Assembly (NCBI GenBank): GCA_002633025.1
Contig: NMRB01000287.1
Location: 119,734-183,733, forward strand
Direction of reading: 5' to 3'
Length of the DNA: 64,000 nt
From: Notospermus geniculatus
Lineage: Eukaryota; Nemertea; Pilidiophora; Heteronemertea; Lineidae
Shown: positions 32,455 to 43,704 of the stretch, piece after piece
Layout: each line of letters opens with the position of its first letter
Position numbering within the stretch: the stretch's first letter is position 1
Position numbers and translations under genes: made by a program
The notes under the pieces: model-generated
Told to the model about the DNA's origin: nothing
What the model saw: only the letters and a program-made list of their open reading frames with translations
The model's database searches: none

Positions 32455-33705
32455 TTTTAGCTCAGCTGACCAAAGGTCAGCAGAGCTATTCATATGTTTA
32501 CTGAGTGGCGTCCGTCTGTGTGTGTGTGTGTGTGTGTGTGTCTGTCTGTCTGTATGTATGTCTGTAGTCTGTAAACTGGCACGTTTTGCAACCGCAAGGC
32601 CCAGGGTCATGAAAGTTGGTGTAGTGTTAGGCCAAAAAGTTCCGCATTTTGACCTACATTCTGCTCTCCAGGGGGCTTATTCCATAAAATGAAAAATCCC
32701 AATTACTCAGTCCAGAAAAAATAAATGAAACTGTAATTGACATATTGTGTTGCTTATTTTTTCCTCACCTCCTGTAGGGGTCAATTGTTCAAAATTTTCC
32801 CACCAGGGGGAGTAATCTGCACATTTAAAAAACATGGGTATTTGAATTTCCCTCTGAGAATCTCATTGATGATGTCACTATTGGATGCTGCAGATTTGAT
32901 GACATCACAGTGAGTATTTGTGCTTACTTGCAGGGAATTCAAAGAACAGCCTATTCACCATCACATGGTTAATGTGTGTGTTGTAGGCCTCTACCCTTTT
33001 GTAAGTAAGGCTGATACAGGTAGGTAACTGTGTGCAACTGAGTCTGAAGACTGAATCAGAACAAACACAACATCAATAGGATATGACAGCCTGGGTTTGA
33101 CCCAGTCATCAGCAGTCTGGTCATGCCAAGTTTTAAGTTAGTAGTAGCTTGTACTTATACTGACAGTATAATTCCTCCAAGGTAGTAGCCTAAAGTGTCT
33201 GCATCACCATGGTACTGTGGTAGCTACTGCCAGCACAGATTATGATGCTGCTTCGTACTGATATGGTGATAGACGTTGTAGGCCAAGGTCTAGCACTTTG
33301 GCCTAAATATGCATGGAAAAGCAGCTTTAGGCAGTTACTCAACTACGGTGTATTGAAGACATGAAAGCAAATATTTTAATGTGCTTCCTTTGTTCTTTTT
33401 TTGCAGACGTCTTGTCTTGGTGCTTCCTTCAGTCGAAGAACACTTGAAAAATGAATTACAAAAGAACTTGCAAAATAAATCACAAAAAAAACTTGCAGAA
33501 GAAATAACAAAAGAACTTGCAAAAGATCAGCATTGTCAACAATTATCTGATACGAAACATCATTCTCTTGTAATTCTCCTGTTCTCAATAAACAACAAAT
33601 TTACACACGTCTTCTCTACCTCAGAAACAATTTCCAACTGCTGTCGCCACTCCAAACAACCGTTACAAAGTCAGCTGAGCGCAAGGCCCATGGGCCTCTT
33701 GTTCA
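32455..33705 (-). mobile_element. Palindrome-start/hairpin-end element, AGGCCCATGGGCCT type
   Basis: In minus orientation it starts near 33705 with 'acaagaggcccatgggcct' and ends at 32455 with the hairpin 'gctgacctttggtcagc' followed by 'tgagctaaaaa'. A (GT)n and (TCTG)n microsatellite (32517-32560) lies just inside the hairpin end. The same start occurs at 47727 in plus orientation. Confidence 0.6.
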
Positions 33706-33851
33706 GATAGATCTGGCCAACGGTACTTTGCTGACCCCTTGTAGGGTTTTTACTAGGGTCATGAATAAATACCATTTGGGTGGGCCTAGAGATTCCCCAT
33801 TGTCTGGTCTTAAATTTCCAGACAGAGAGTATATCCAACATAGAGCACAAT

Positions 33852-34102
33852 GAAATGGTCCATGGACCATGTGCTCACTCGTTTGGACATAACAGTGTAA
33901 TGACAGAGAGAGGTATGTCAGTTATGAGCAATCTGGGTCAGGTCATTCCCAAGTTGCAGGACTTCAATGATTGTTGGGTTATGCCACCTGGCGGCCATAT
34001 TGGATGTCCGATCGGGCCAAAACTTCACATGCACATAAAGGTCATCTAGAGGGAGCCACATAGCACATTTGAGCGCTCTGGGTCAAGTCGTTCCTGAGTT
34101 AT
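33852..34102 (+). mobile_element. Partial palindrome-start element (TGGTCCATGGACCA type) running into the gap
   Basis: It starts 'atgaaatggtccatggacca' and matches 53421-53690 closely, through 'gccacctggcggccatattg' to 'cgttcctgagttat'. The rest is lost in the gap. Confidence 0.7.
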
Positions 34103-34810
34103 NNNNNNNNNNNNNNNNNNNNNNNNNNNNNNNNNNNNNNNNNNNNNNNNNNNNNNNNNNNNNNNNNNNNNNNNNNNNNNNNNNNNNNNNNNNNNNNNNN
34201 NNNNNNNNNNNNNNNNNNNNNNNNNNNNNNNNNNNNNNNNNNNNNNNNNNNNNNNNNNNNNNNNNNNNNNNNNNNNNNNNNNNNNNNNNNNNNNNNNNNN
34301 NNNNNNNNNNNNNNNNNNNNNNNNNNNNNNNNNNNNNNNNNNNNNNNNNNNNNNNNNNNNNNNNNNNNNNNNNNNNNNNNNNNNNNNNNNNNNNNNNNNN
34401 NNNNNNNNNNNNNNNNNNNNNNNNNNNNNNNNNNNNNNNNNNNNNNNNNNNNNNNNNNNNNNNNNNNNNNNNNNNNNNNNNNNNNNNNNNNNNNNNNNNN
34501 NNNNNNNNNNNNNNNNNNNNNNNNNNNNNNNNNNNNNNNNNNNNNNNNNNNNNNNNNNNNNNNNNNNNNNNNNNNNNNNNNNNNNNNNNNNNNNNNNNNN
34601 NNNNNNNNNNNNNNNNNNNNNNNNNNNNNNNNNNNNNNNNNNNNNNNNNNNNNNNNNNNNNNNNNNNNNNNNNNNNNNNNNNNNNNNNNNNNNNNNNNNN
34701 NNNNNNNNNNNNNNNNNNNNNNNNNNNNNNNNNNNNNNNNNNNNNNNNNNNNNNNNNNNNNNNNNNNNNNNNNNNNNNNNNNNNNNNNNNNNNNNNNNNN
34801 NNNNNNNNNN
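34103..34810. other. Assembly gap (708 N)
   Basis: The gap lies inside intron 6 of the MAP9-like gene, next to high-copy repeat modules. Confidence 0.95.
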
Positions 34811-35267
34811 AGCTTTTTATTCACGTTGACAGATCCATTTTTAACCCTCACATTTCCGTGCGCAAAGGACTTCAATTTTTCAAAATTCAAACGGTCCCTG
34901 CTCATTGAAACGTGAAGTGTAAACAATGACACTGGTATCATTCGATGCAGAATCACAACCTCTACAAAGGGATATAGACAGTTTTTCAAAACTCATCTCT
35001 ATGTTTATTTTATGGTGATTTTTTTGAGAGTCTAATTTTTTCTGATACACCCTGTAGTTTGGTAAATGTGATCTGGTCACATTCCTGAGATCAACAAAGT
35101 ACCTTTGGCCAGAACGATATGAAAAACACTATAATGGAAGTATGCTTGTGCTTTTTTGGGGGCCACCCTGTACACATGCATGTAGTATAGTGCACCACCT
35201 GAAAAGTGCACACACGTGTGTATACCACATGCTATAGAAGTAATACATGTATCTTAAGTCTCACTAC

Positions 35268-35412
35268 CTTGTTTTCCATCCATCTTTCATAACTAAGCAT
35301 TGCCTCTTCTTCTTTTTTCCTCTTCTCTTCGTCTTCTTGGCGCTTTGCTTCCCGCTTCATTTCCCGTTCCTTCCTCTCTCGTGAGGACAATAATGTCTCC
35401 TTCTTTGAATGC
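35268..35412 (-). CDS. MAP9: MAP9-like gene, exon 6
   Basis: A 145-base exon on the minus strand. The acceptor ('tttttcAG') is at 35413 and the donor 'GTAGTG' follows at 35267. One leading base completes a Trp codon with exon 5, then 48 codons follow, leaving phase 0. The protein is a charged helix with many Glu and Lys, ending 'YERWMENK', like the last Trp module of vertebrate MAP9 ('YEKWLENK' type). Together with exon 5 it forms a 'QEKWHSKKE' block, again typical of MAP9. This C-terminal helical region binds microtubules in the family. Confidence 0.85.
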
Positions 35413-35483
35413 CTGAAAAAAGACATTTAAAACCATTTTGCCATTAGACCTGTTTTCCGGTCCATTTGTATTTGTATTTTTGT

Positions 35484-35735
35484 TTCAGGGCCGAAGCCAT
35501 AGCATTCTTGGCCCTGGTAAGTACGGAAGAGGCCATCTCAAGCTACTCATGTTCCTCACTTGGATGGGGTCTTTTACTTGCCCTTGCAACATGTGCAAAG
35601 GCCCAAGGTACCAAGGCACCACGGCTTACTGTCCCATGCGATGGCCGTGAAGAGCCAGAGATGATTTATCCCATATGGCCCAGGCTGGATTCATACCCGG
35701 GACCTGCCGCTTGTGAAGTGGATGTGAAAACCGCT
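35484..35735 (-). mobile_element. tRNA-derived SINE, copy 1
   Basis: This minus-strand element shares its body ('gaggaacatgagtagcttga', 'gagatggc') with 38772-39022 and 48834-48942. The head has a degenerate tRNA-like part with a B-box-like 'gggtatgaatcc'. It is inserted in intron 5 just before exon 6. Confidence 0.62.
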
Positions 35736-36072
35736 CGTCACGTTCTCTGCGATAGATTGCAATTCTGGTCAATGATGTCACGACGCTACCATGGCGTCAC
35801 GCTTTAATGCACTAGCAAAATGCATTTGCATCTTGCACTTACATCATAATAACGCAGATTACGGCAGCAAAGCAAATATGACGCAGGATGCATTTGTAGT
35901 GAAGTGGTTAAAAGAGGAATTGGTTGCAGCATGATGAGGGTTTGTGTGAGCAATGAAATTACCACTTCCAAATATTACATGTAGATTGCTGGTATTTGGT
36001 CAAGAAAATTCATCTATGGTACCCTCTGGCAGGGGTCTAGGGCCTTCCTCAAAAACAGTTGTTTTTTAGATG

Positions 36073-36373
36073 CAGCGTTCTCCACGGGTTTTGGTCTAAG
36101 AGGGGCGGCGGCGGGCCTGGTGCCGAAGGCACCGCGCAAGGAGCCAAAGGCGCCTTCTGGCGGGGGGTCCTCCCCCAGCGAAATTTGGATTTTAGGTGCT
36201 CTGAGATGCGTTTTCTGAGCATCTGAGATGCATAATTGAGCGATCTAAGTCACAAATATTAGGGTGGACGAATTTTTAAGAGGGGCAGGCCGTTTTTAAG
36301 AGGGGCGGATTTTGCCGTCGGTATTTTTAAGAGGGGCGGGCCGCCCTTTTTTTAACTGGTGTGGAGAACACTG
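36073..36373. mobile_element. GC-rich MITE with CAGYGTTCTCCAC ends
   Basis: The left end 'cagcgttctccac' and right end 'gtggagaacactg' are inverted with one mismatch. The interior has three 'tttttaagaggggcgg' units. A hAT-type element is possible, but no clean 8-base duplication is seen. Confidence 0.6.
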
Positions 36374-36494
36374 AGACGGGGTACAAACCTCTCTTCTTCA
36401 AGCCATGACGGATTTGTACCCCCTGCCCCCCCCCTCCTCACTGGCAGAAACCCTAACACCAACAAAATGTTTTAGCACAGAAACATAAACAAAC

Positions 36495-36640
36495 CATTTT
36501 TCTTGCATATTTTTACTTTCTCTCAATTTTTCTTCCTTCTTCCTTATCTCTTCTTCTTCCTTCTTTCTTTGCTCTTGTTTTTCCTTCATAATTTTTTCTT
36601 TAACTACTGCATCCTTGTTTTGTTTCCAAGATCTATACGC
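36495..36640 (-). CDS. MAP9: MAP9-like gene, exon 5
   Basis: A 146-base exon. The acceptor 'catgctttgcAG' lies at 36641, phase 0, matching exon 4. The donor 'GTTTGT' follows 36495 and leaves two bases that make Trp with exon 6; an earlier GT (in 'GAAAGTAAAA') would break the frame with exon 6. The protein opens 'AYRSWKQNKDAVVKEK' and continues as a Lys/Glu-rich helix, one of the repeated Trp-centred modules of the MAP9 C-terminus. Confidence 0.85.
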
Positions 36641-36711
36641 CTGCAAAGCATGAAAACAAATGGTGTTGTATAAAACAGCTGTTCTGAATACATGTATATG
36701 TATATACTGTA

Positions 36712-38727
36712 TCGGGTGGCCCCAAAAAACTGGACTAAATTCAAATTCTCGTAACTTCATTAGTTTTTAGGGCACTTCCCTGAAATTTTGTACACCTGAC
36801 AAAATGATTGTCATCTATCATTACAGTAAATTTCATCAGCGTACATGCACTACTTTTGTCACAGTGAAACAATTTAGAACGTTTGTCAAATGAAATGGTC
36901 CATGGACCATGTGCTCACTGGGTTGGACGTAATAGTCTAATGACAGAGGGAGGTACAATGACTTTTGGGTTATGCCACCTGGCGGCCATATTGGATGTCC
37001 GATCAGGCTGGAACTTCACATGCACATGAAGGTCATCTGCAGAAGACCACATAGCACATTGGAGCGCTTTGGGTCAAGTCGTTCCTGAGTTACAGCACTT
37101 TGATGATTTTGGGGTTACGCCACCTGGTGGCCATGTTTGAAGTTAAATCAGGCCGAAATTTGACATGCATGTAGAGGTCATCTAGATGGAGGTAAATATC
37201 AAATTTGAGCACTCTGTGTCGAGCCGTTCCTGAGTAATAGCACTTACTTGATTTTCAGGTTACGCCACCTGGCGGCCATATTGGATGTCCAATCGGGCCG
37301 AAACTTGGTATTTTTAAGGTACCCCTCCAATGCATGTTTATGCAAGATATGAAGTTGCACGGTGAAATAATAACAAACTGTGGCAGGTTCATCAGTTTTG
37401 TCGAACTTTGACCTCTGTGACCTTGAAAAGTAGGTCAAATCAAAAACCCGTTAGGCCATGCGTAATTAATTCTATGTTTCGTGTCCCACCGTCACCTAAA
37501 ATTGGTGCGCGCGCGCTCCAAACACAACACAAACTGCATTTTTAACACGGGCCGAAACACGAATCAATACAGTACATGTCACACAGATTGATATCCTGGG
37601 GGGATTTTGAATGGATTTAAGATGAAAAATTGAGGCATCCTGACCATGAAACAAGAGCTCTACCTGTTGGAACTTTGTTTTAATCTGTCAGCATCCTAGT
37701 TTTGTGACCAAGGATAGGAACCACAGCTTTCTGAGGAGGTATTTTAACAATTATTGGGCCTATTTTTTTACCGATAGTTGTGTTGGGAATCTTGAGAATC
37801 TCGGAAAATGGATGCGCAATGCATTTCTATTAGCAGACAACAGTCAGAAATAGGTGCGCGCGCGAGACGCGAAACATAGAATTAATTACGCACGGCCTTA
37901 TATATCTTATGTATCCTTATTAGCTACACCTATGATAAAAATTTGGAGATGATCTAGTCATTAGTTCAGGAGTTATTGCACTTCTTGTGTTTTTGGTTTC
38001 CGCGACCTGGTGGCCAAACTGAGAGTCGAATGGGACCGAAACTTGGTGTCGTGGGTCATCTGACCTAGGGGTATAAATGTACCAAGTTTCAGATCAATAG
38101 CTCCAGCGGTTACGAAACGTGCCCTGCTAACGGACAACGACGACGACAACGACAACGGACGCTGCACCATCGTAATAGCTCACCCCAGTGAGCTAAAAAT
38201 GATATGCCGGGAAAAATGAATTCCGGACTTCCGAATTTCAAACAATTGGAACATCCTTTACTGGCCATAACCTCGACAACTGTCAAAGTAGGCCAGTGAT
38301 ATTTATTGTCTTGCATCATACGGTTATAAGCTATGACAAAAAAATCAAACGTGTAGCCCTGTCCCAGTACAAAGGCTGATGAATTGGAATTGAAGTGGTG
38401 AAAAATGCAATGCCGGTATGCCCACCCTCATAAATCATTTCAAAATACAGCTAATAGTAATATTCCTTAATACAGGGATAAAGTTGTATGTCTGAATTTT
38501 TGAGAAAGATACATATGAACCTTACAATATAAAGTACTAAGTGTCACTGGCCTACTACAACAATTGTCGAAGTCGTGGGAGGTTAGGTGATCCACTTTTT
38601 TGTACAGATTCGGTAGGTTTTTTTCGGCATGTCATTTTTAGACATACGTTGTAATTTTTTACAGCCTACCAAACTTGTGACATTTATTGGAATTTGAATT
38701 TAGTCCAGTTTTTGGGGGCCGCCCAAT
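36712..38727. mobile_element. Inverted-end element (GGGTGGCCCC) enclosing a second transposon
   Basis: 'tatcgggtggccccaaaaaa' at 36710 and the complement of 'tttttgggggccgcccaata' at 38728, with 'ctggactaaattcaaattc' shared by both arms. The flanks are compatible with a TA duplication. Most of the interior is the palindrome-start element at 36891-38199, so the original element was short. Intron 4 of the MAP9-like gene. Confidence 0.65.
36891..38199 (+). mobile_element. Palindrome-start/hairpin-end element, long copy
   Basis: It starts 'tgaaatggtccatggacca' and ends 'gctcaccccagtgagctaaa'. Inside are three modules of about 150 bases with 'gccacctggcggccatattg', then 'gaccttgaaaagtaggtcaa', a block ending 'ccagcggttacgaaacgtgc' and a GACAACGAC microsatellite next to the terminal hairpin. 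A stretch with 'gcgcgcgc' at 37440-37890 bounded by 'acataga attaatt' inverted ends is probably another insert. Confidence 0.65.
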
Positions 38728-38771
38728 ATAGTCGATAGTATTGCATTGAACTATGTTTGTATCTCTCCATC

Positions 38772-39022
38772 AGGGCCAAAGCCAAAGCATTATTGGGCAT
38801 TGGCCCTGGTGGAAGATGCCATCTCAAGCTACTCATGTTCCTCACTTGGATGGGATCTTTCACTTGCCCTTGCAAAGGAACAAGGTACAAGGCACCATGG
38901 TTTTCTGTCCCATGCGAACGTGACGAGCCAGGAATGATTAATCCCATTTGGCCTGGGCTTGATTTGAACTCAGGACCTGCTGCTTACTCAGCAGATGTGA
39001 TAGCCACTCGGCGATCAGGGCT
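38772..39022 (-). mobile_element. tRNA-derived SINE, copy 2
   Basis: The best preserved copy. On the minus strand the head has an A-box-like 'gagtggctatcacatc' and a B-box-like 'gagttcaaatc' at tRNA spacing, then the shared body. Intron 4 of the MAP9-like gene. Confidence 0.65.
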
Positions 39023-39118
39023 CGTTGATAGCCAACATGGAATGTGCATTGCCAAAATCACTGTTGCAGTGCTTCACGTAAGATGGACGCAATCACGCTC
39101 ACGCCCCTGCGCAACCAC

Positions 39119-39491
39119 AAAATGAGGAACCCGCGTGCCGGAAATCCCGACAGGTCGGCGTTGCGAGCAGTGCGACCGAAACGACGTCATTGACGTCGTT
39201 TTAGGTGTTGACGTTGCGTCATGAAAAAATCTGCTGTACATTTTCTACAGGAAAAGTGAGGTAAAGACGTTGCCGAAATCGTCATCTATGTCTTCATTTT
39301 AAGGAAAAAAAGCACCGCAAAATGTAGACATTTTCATCTGCTACAAGATGGTGTAAATTTTAATGCCAGGCGACCGAAACAAACGGGAGCTTTTCACACC
39401 AGAAATGAATGGAAATAACGTTAGAAAAAAGAAACTTCGGTCGCACTGCTTACAGCGCCACGTCGTGACGTTAGTTCCTCCGGTTCCTCAT
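39119..39491. mobile_element. MITE with AATGAGGAACC ends, copy 2
   Basis: The left end 'aatgaggaaccc' and right end 'ggttcctcatt' are inverted, with 'agcagtgcgaccgaa' / 'ttcggtcgcactgct' inside. Related to 26857-27288. The right end abuts a single N (39492). Confidence 0.7.
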
Positions 39492-39530
39492 TNATCAAAG
39501 GCATAGCATCGCCTTGTGTAGGCTACGTAG

Positions 39531-40102
39531 GACCACGGACCTGTATACTGACGGGATAGGCAACTCGGGCGTGTGACGTGTCCACCTGTGTTAATTTCCC
39601 TATCACGCTGCATTTTCTCTACTGTGAAGGCATAATTTTCTTTTTAAAAGACGTTGAATGTTAAAGTAAGCAACAGGCGTTTATGACATAAGGTTTTATG
39701 TTTAGCATTTGACAGGTTATGGATTAATCGCCGCTTAAAAATGACCGCCGCTGATCAGCCTGTCATGAAACCGGCCGATTCAAGATGGCGGCGGTGCAAA
39801 CATTCGAGAAATGTCTGCACTTTTCAGTTGAAGTAAACAAGAAACGATGGGATAATATGTCGGTAAATTGGCCCACATCGTTTCGATAGATCAATACTGA
39901 ATGTCATGGTACCTAGATTTAAGTAGGAAACGAATTACTTTTCACGATGTCACCGTTTTTTGATGCAGTGGTCGTATATTTCCGAGTCGGTCGACTGGAC
40001 GGCCGCGAGTCAATCCTAACACAGGTGGCCAACGTCATCACGTAGCGTTGCGCACTTGGCGACGTCAGAGTTGCCTATCCCGTCAGTATACAGGTCCGTG
40101 GT
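39531..40102. mobile_element. Inverted-repeat element, about 40-base ends
   Basis: 'accacggacctgtatactga' at the left and its complement at the right, continuing through 'cgggataggcaactc'. A second shared block 'ccacctgtgtta' lies further in. There is no coding signal. Confidence 0.75.
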
Positions 40103-40140
40103 AGGACGAATTAACCCTTCATGGTTGAAGATGGCAGAAG

Positions 40141-40328
40141 ATAGCCCTTTTTCAAAATCACGTGACGTCTTTGTGCGGAGCTACGTTTAGGGGCCCGAGT
40201 GACGTCACACAAACTGCGTCATGACTTTTTGCACCGCCAAATGCCATGACGCCGTTTGTGTGACGTCACTCGGGGCCCCTAAACGTAGCCCCGCACAAAG
40301 ACGTCACGTGATTTTGAAAAAGGGCTAT
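40141..40328. mobile_element. Near-perfect hairpin element with TGACGTCA sites
   Basis: The arms of about 82 bases start 'atagccctttttcaaaatca' and end with the complement. The loop is about 20 bases. Each arm contains 'cacgtgacgtc' and 'gtgacgtca', sequences like CREB/ATF and E-box sites. It lies in intron 4 of the MAP9-like gene. Confidence 0.8.
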
Positions 40329-40675
40329 TATGCTCACACATTCACTTGGATTGGACTACAAACTTCGACAGTCATTTGACTTTATTTTATTTCTTCATTT
40401 TCAAAGAGTGCATCAAGCGAACCCAAGGTGATAATGGCGGATCGGCTCAAATATTTAGCTTCAGAGGAATTAGAAACAGCTCCGGAGAGAGCATATATTT
40501 TCAACAGTCGGAAGCTGTTTTTAGCTCCAGGCCTTAAAACCTTATTTTCGAGCCCTGGGGATGGACTGACAGCAGATAGTAAAACAATATCTCTCCACTT
40601 TTTTCGAAAAGCGGGGAGAGAAAAATCCATGATGTTGTGTTTAGCATATTTTTCCGAGCATTCACTCGAACACAC

Positions 40676-40919
40676 CTTTTTCTTCTTCTCTTCTTCTTCT
40701 TTTTCTTTTTTCCTCCTCTCAATCAACTCCTGTTTTGATCTATCCATTTTCTGGGAGTACCAGTCATTGAAGATCGACTGGCGTATTGATGCTGTGCTAT
40801 CAAATGTGCGGTCGGACTTTGGCGTTTCTGGTTCCACCTGTGGCTTGGCATATCTGGGTTGTGGACGGACTTTTTTGGTCATGGTGGCAGACTTTACTTT
40901 TTGTGTTTCATCTGCTTTT
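40676..40919 (-). CDS. MAP9: MAP9-like gene, exon 4
   Basis: A 244-base exon with acceptor 'atatatttcAG' at 40920 and donor 'GTGTGT' after 40676. One leading base completes Arg with exon 3, then 81 codons follow, phase 0. The first part is basic and disordered ('MTKKVRPQPRYAKPQ'). The second part starts the helical repeat region with 'IFNDWYSQKMDRSKQEL', which parallels the first Trp module of vertebrate MAP9 ('YQEWLEKK' type), and then becomes Glu/Lys-rich. Confidence 0.85.
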
Positions 40920-41028
40920 CTGAAATATATGACACCTACACATCATGTACTTTGTAAAGAAATAATTATTTAAATCAGGGCCCCTCTGCCTTTTTGCTAC
41001 AGCCATCATCGCTTTCATTTTCCCAAAA

Positions 41029-41651
41029 TGAAATGGTCCATGGACCATGTGCTCACCTGGGTGAACGTACCAGAAAAACAAATGACAAATGTTAAATCGA
41101 AATGTTCCAGGGTCATGTATCCTCGTTAGATGCACCTGATAAAAATTTGGAGAAAATCCAGTTCAGGGGTTACATGTACTGGACTTTGAGCTTTGGTTAT
41201 GGCCACCTGGTGGCCAAGCGGAGAATTGAATCGGACCAAAAAGTGGTGTCATAGGTCATCTGACATAGTCAATAGCCCAAGCAGTTACGAAACGCGCCAC
41301 CAAATGACTAAATTTGAACTTTGACCTCTGTGACCTTGAAAAGTCGGTCAAATCAAAAACCTCTTACTTATGTCATGCATCCTCATTAGAAGCACCTATG
41401 ATAAAAATTTGGAGGTGATCCAGTCATTAGTTCAGGAGTTATTGCACTTTTTGTGTTTTTGGTTTCCGCCACCTGGTGGCCAAGCTAAGAGTCAAATCGG
41501 ACCGAAACTTGGTATCATAGGTCATCTGACCTAGGGGTATATATGTACCAAGTTTCAGATCAATAGCTCCAGCGGTTACGAAATGTGCCCTGCTAACGGA
41601 ACACGACGGACGCAGACCCACGACAAGAGCTCACCCCAGGTGAGCTAAAAA
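41029..41651 (+). mobile_element. Palindrome-start/hairpin-end element, short copy
   Basis: It starts 'atgaaatggtccatggacca' and ends 'gctcaccccaggtgagctaa'. It keeps the 'ccagcggttacgaaa' and 'gaccttgaaaagt' blocks but has lost the CCTGGCGGCCATATTGG modules. Intron 3. Confidence 0.7.
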
Positions 41652-43575
41652 GTGACAGGAAGAAGTTCTTTCACAAATAGCAGTTTGTGTTTAGGCCAGA
41701 AATGGCAAGCAGCCATTTTGAAATATGCAATTCATCGCATATTGCTTGCGCTGAACATTGTGGCGGAATGAAATGGGTTTTGAGAAAGGGATCCGTTAAG
41801 TCGCCCTCACGTGAGAAATGAAGCTAGCAGAAAGATACCGACAAAAAAGACAAATTGATTGATGTGCAGCAGGTCAAATTCGATCCAGCCATTGCAGAAA
41901 TCTGCCAAAAAATCAGCGCAAAAAGGATCAGGGGCCATATGCATAAAACAACTTAAGTATAAAAATCCCAAGGGATTCCCTCAAACCACCACTAACTGGG
42001 AATCTTAGTTTAGCATCTGATTCTCACCAGTCTATCTGGCCTGACGGCCATCTAGCCTGGTTTGAATCCATCACATTTCCCGCTTCTGAGCAGGTCAGAG
42101 CCTCAGCCAATCATCGGTGTGCAATGGCAAATCGACGTGCCAATCAAAATCCGTGTTACAAATGTGTGCACACGAAGAGAACGGCAAGTTGCTTCACGAG
42201 TTGTGATTGGCTTGGAGGCGGGGTGAAGTAGGGGTCAGATTAATTTATAATTTATGCATTAACGCAAAACACGGCATGATTCGGACACGCTAAAGACGCA
42301 GTGGATGGCCTTGTTTGGACAAGAAGTAGTTTAGGGGAGATGCAGAAAGCTACTTTGGAATAGTAAAAGCCTCAAACTCACCCTTAACTTTAAGTGTGGT
42401 GACAGTTCCCTTACCTGACTCCTTAACTTCACAGTTATGGGAGGGAATATGTTATCCACGCTGTTTTTAATGCATGCTAGCCAAATAGGCCGGGGAAATT
42501 ATCTGCTAGGCCAGGGTAGGACAATATTGAACTGTGGCAAGGATTTTGATTTGACAGACCATGTATCCTCTTTCTGTCCTACCAATCTTGTCACTTTTCT
42601 TCTTTGCCATCGTTAACAGCCATTTAACACAGTTCATAACATACTAAAAAGTGCATCACAGCATTGCCTGCAGTCATGTTCATGTACATGCACCCTACAT
42701 TGAGAAACCTTTCTTAAGTATAACACTCAAGAAATCTTGGAAACCCCTTGAATACTGAAATTTCATTGGCTGACACCACAATTCCTGGAAATACTTTAGT
42801 TAACCTCTTGACTACCAATCGTTTGTAACCTGTCTGTACCAGAGCTTTTTCAGAATATTTCAGAATTATGACATACCCCATAAAATATACATTTTTGTAA
42901 AGGTGATTGGCTCAGCTATCAATTGGTGTTGGTCTCAAGTTCATATCTGTGAATTGGTGACCAATAACTACACCCAAAGTGATTTTCGTAGGCCTAGGCC
43001 CCATCAAGGCACTCTTCCCCCACTACTGTCATACTCCTGACTGTCGTCAAGGACTCGAGACAGCGCCTCTTCCAAACCAAACTTCACCCACGTGTGCTCG
43101 TTGTTGACTAAAAGCGGGAAGAAAACCGATCCAAAAACAGCCCATTCATACGCTATTGTGTGATATCCAGACTTCATCGTATACTGCCACAACATCAACA
43201 GTGGCGCCATCTATACAACACAGAGTGACCTAGTGAGAGCAGACGATCCCCAGGCACCTGTACACAATTATAAAAGCAAGTTGAGTCACACCAAACGGCA
43301 TACTGCAATACATTAGGTAAAGACGTATAGATTGGGCGGCGGTATATGGGTGTGTAAATGTGCGACCAACAGATACATTGTACGTCGGCGGTAATCAAGA
43401 GGTTAAGGGTTGCCCTTTGCTGAACTTGTTTTATGCATACACCTTAAGCATGGCACTTGGTAAAGTGAAATCCTTACACTTTAAGGGTAAGTTTTACACT
43501 TAACTTAAGGAAGTTTTATGCATATGGCCCCTGGAATGAAGCAGGGCTATGGTGCACAGTCTTAAGTTATGTTAC
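41652..43575. other. Intron 3 of MAP9-like gene: no recognised feature
   Basis: I see no exon-like frame with splice sites and no clear mobile element. A short inverted motif, 'cttaagtgtaa' type, lies near 43450-43520. Confidence 0.4.
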
Positions 43576-43704
43576 CTTCCTTTGTCATTCGAATCTGGTT
43601 CAATATATCTCATCGTACGGTTGGTTTCCTCATTTAAATCAGCAACTTGATCAATAACGTCATCAATTTTTCGATGTTCGTTGCTCTGTGGTGGTTGGGT
43701 CTTC
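43576..43704 (-). CDS. MAP9: MAP9-like gene, exon 3
   Basis: A 129-base exon with acceptor 'tggtttccAG' at 43705 and donor 'GTAAC' after 43576. One base joins exon 2, then 42 codons, then two bases join exon 4 (both Arg codons). The predicted peptide contains 'IDDVIDQVADLNEETNRTMR', acidic and helical. I do not recognise this part in vertebrate MAP9; it is included because both splice phases fit exactly and the frame is open. Confidence 0.75.

Larger units (their letters stand above)
31640..35170. mobile_element. Mariner-like pair of ends enclosing 3.5 kb (CAGGGTGGCC TIRs)
   Basis: The left end 'cagggtggccccaaac' follows TA at 31638 and the right end '...gggggccaccctg' is followed by TA at 35171. 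The match continues through 'acatacttccat' / 'atggaagtatgc'. The pair may bound one element or two partial ones. The interior contains the palindrome-start element at 32455-33705 and the gap. It lies in intron 6 of the MAP9-like gene. I see no transposase. Confidence 0.55.

Noticed and set aside
31640-35170. Autonomous mariner element with transposase
   Set aside because: No DDE-type open frame is seen between the ends; the interior is other repeats and a 708-base gap.
36490-36530. Alternative donor 'GTAAAAAT' in MAP9-like exon 5
   Set aside because: It would leave one base, which does not match the acceptor phase of exon 6; the GTTTGT donor does, and rebuilds a conserved Trp.
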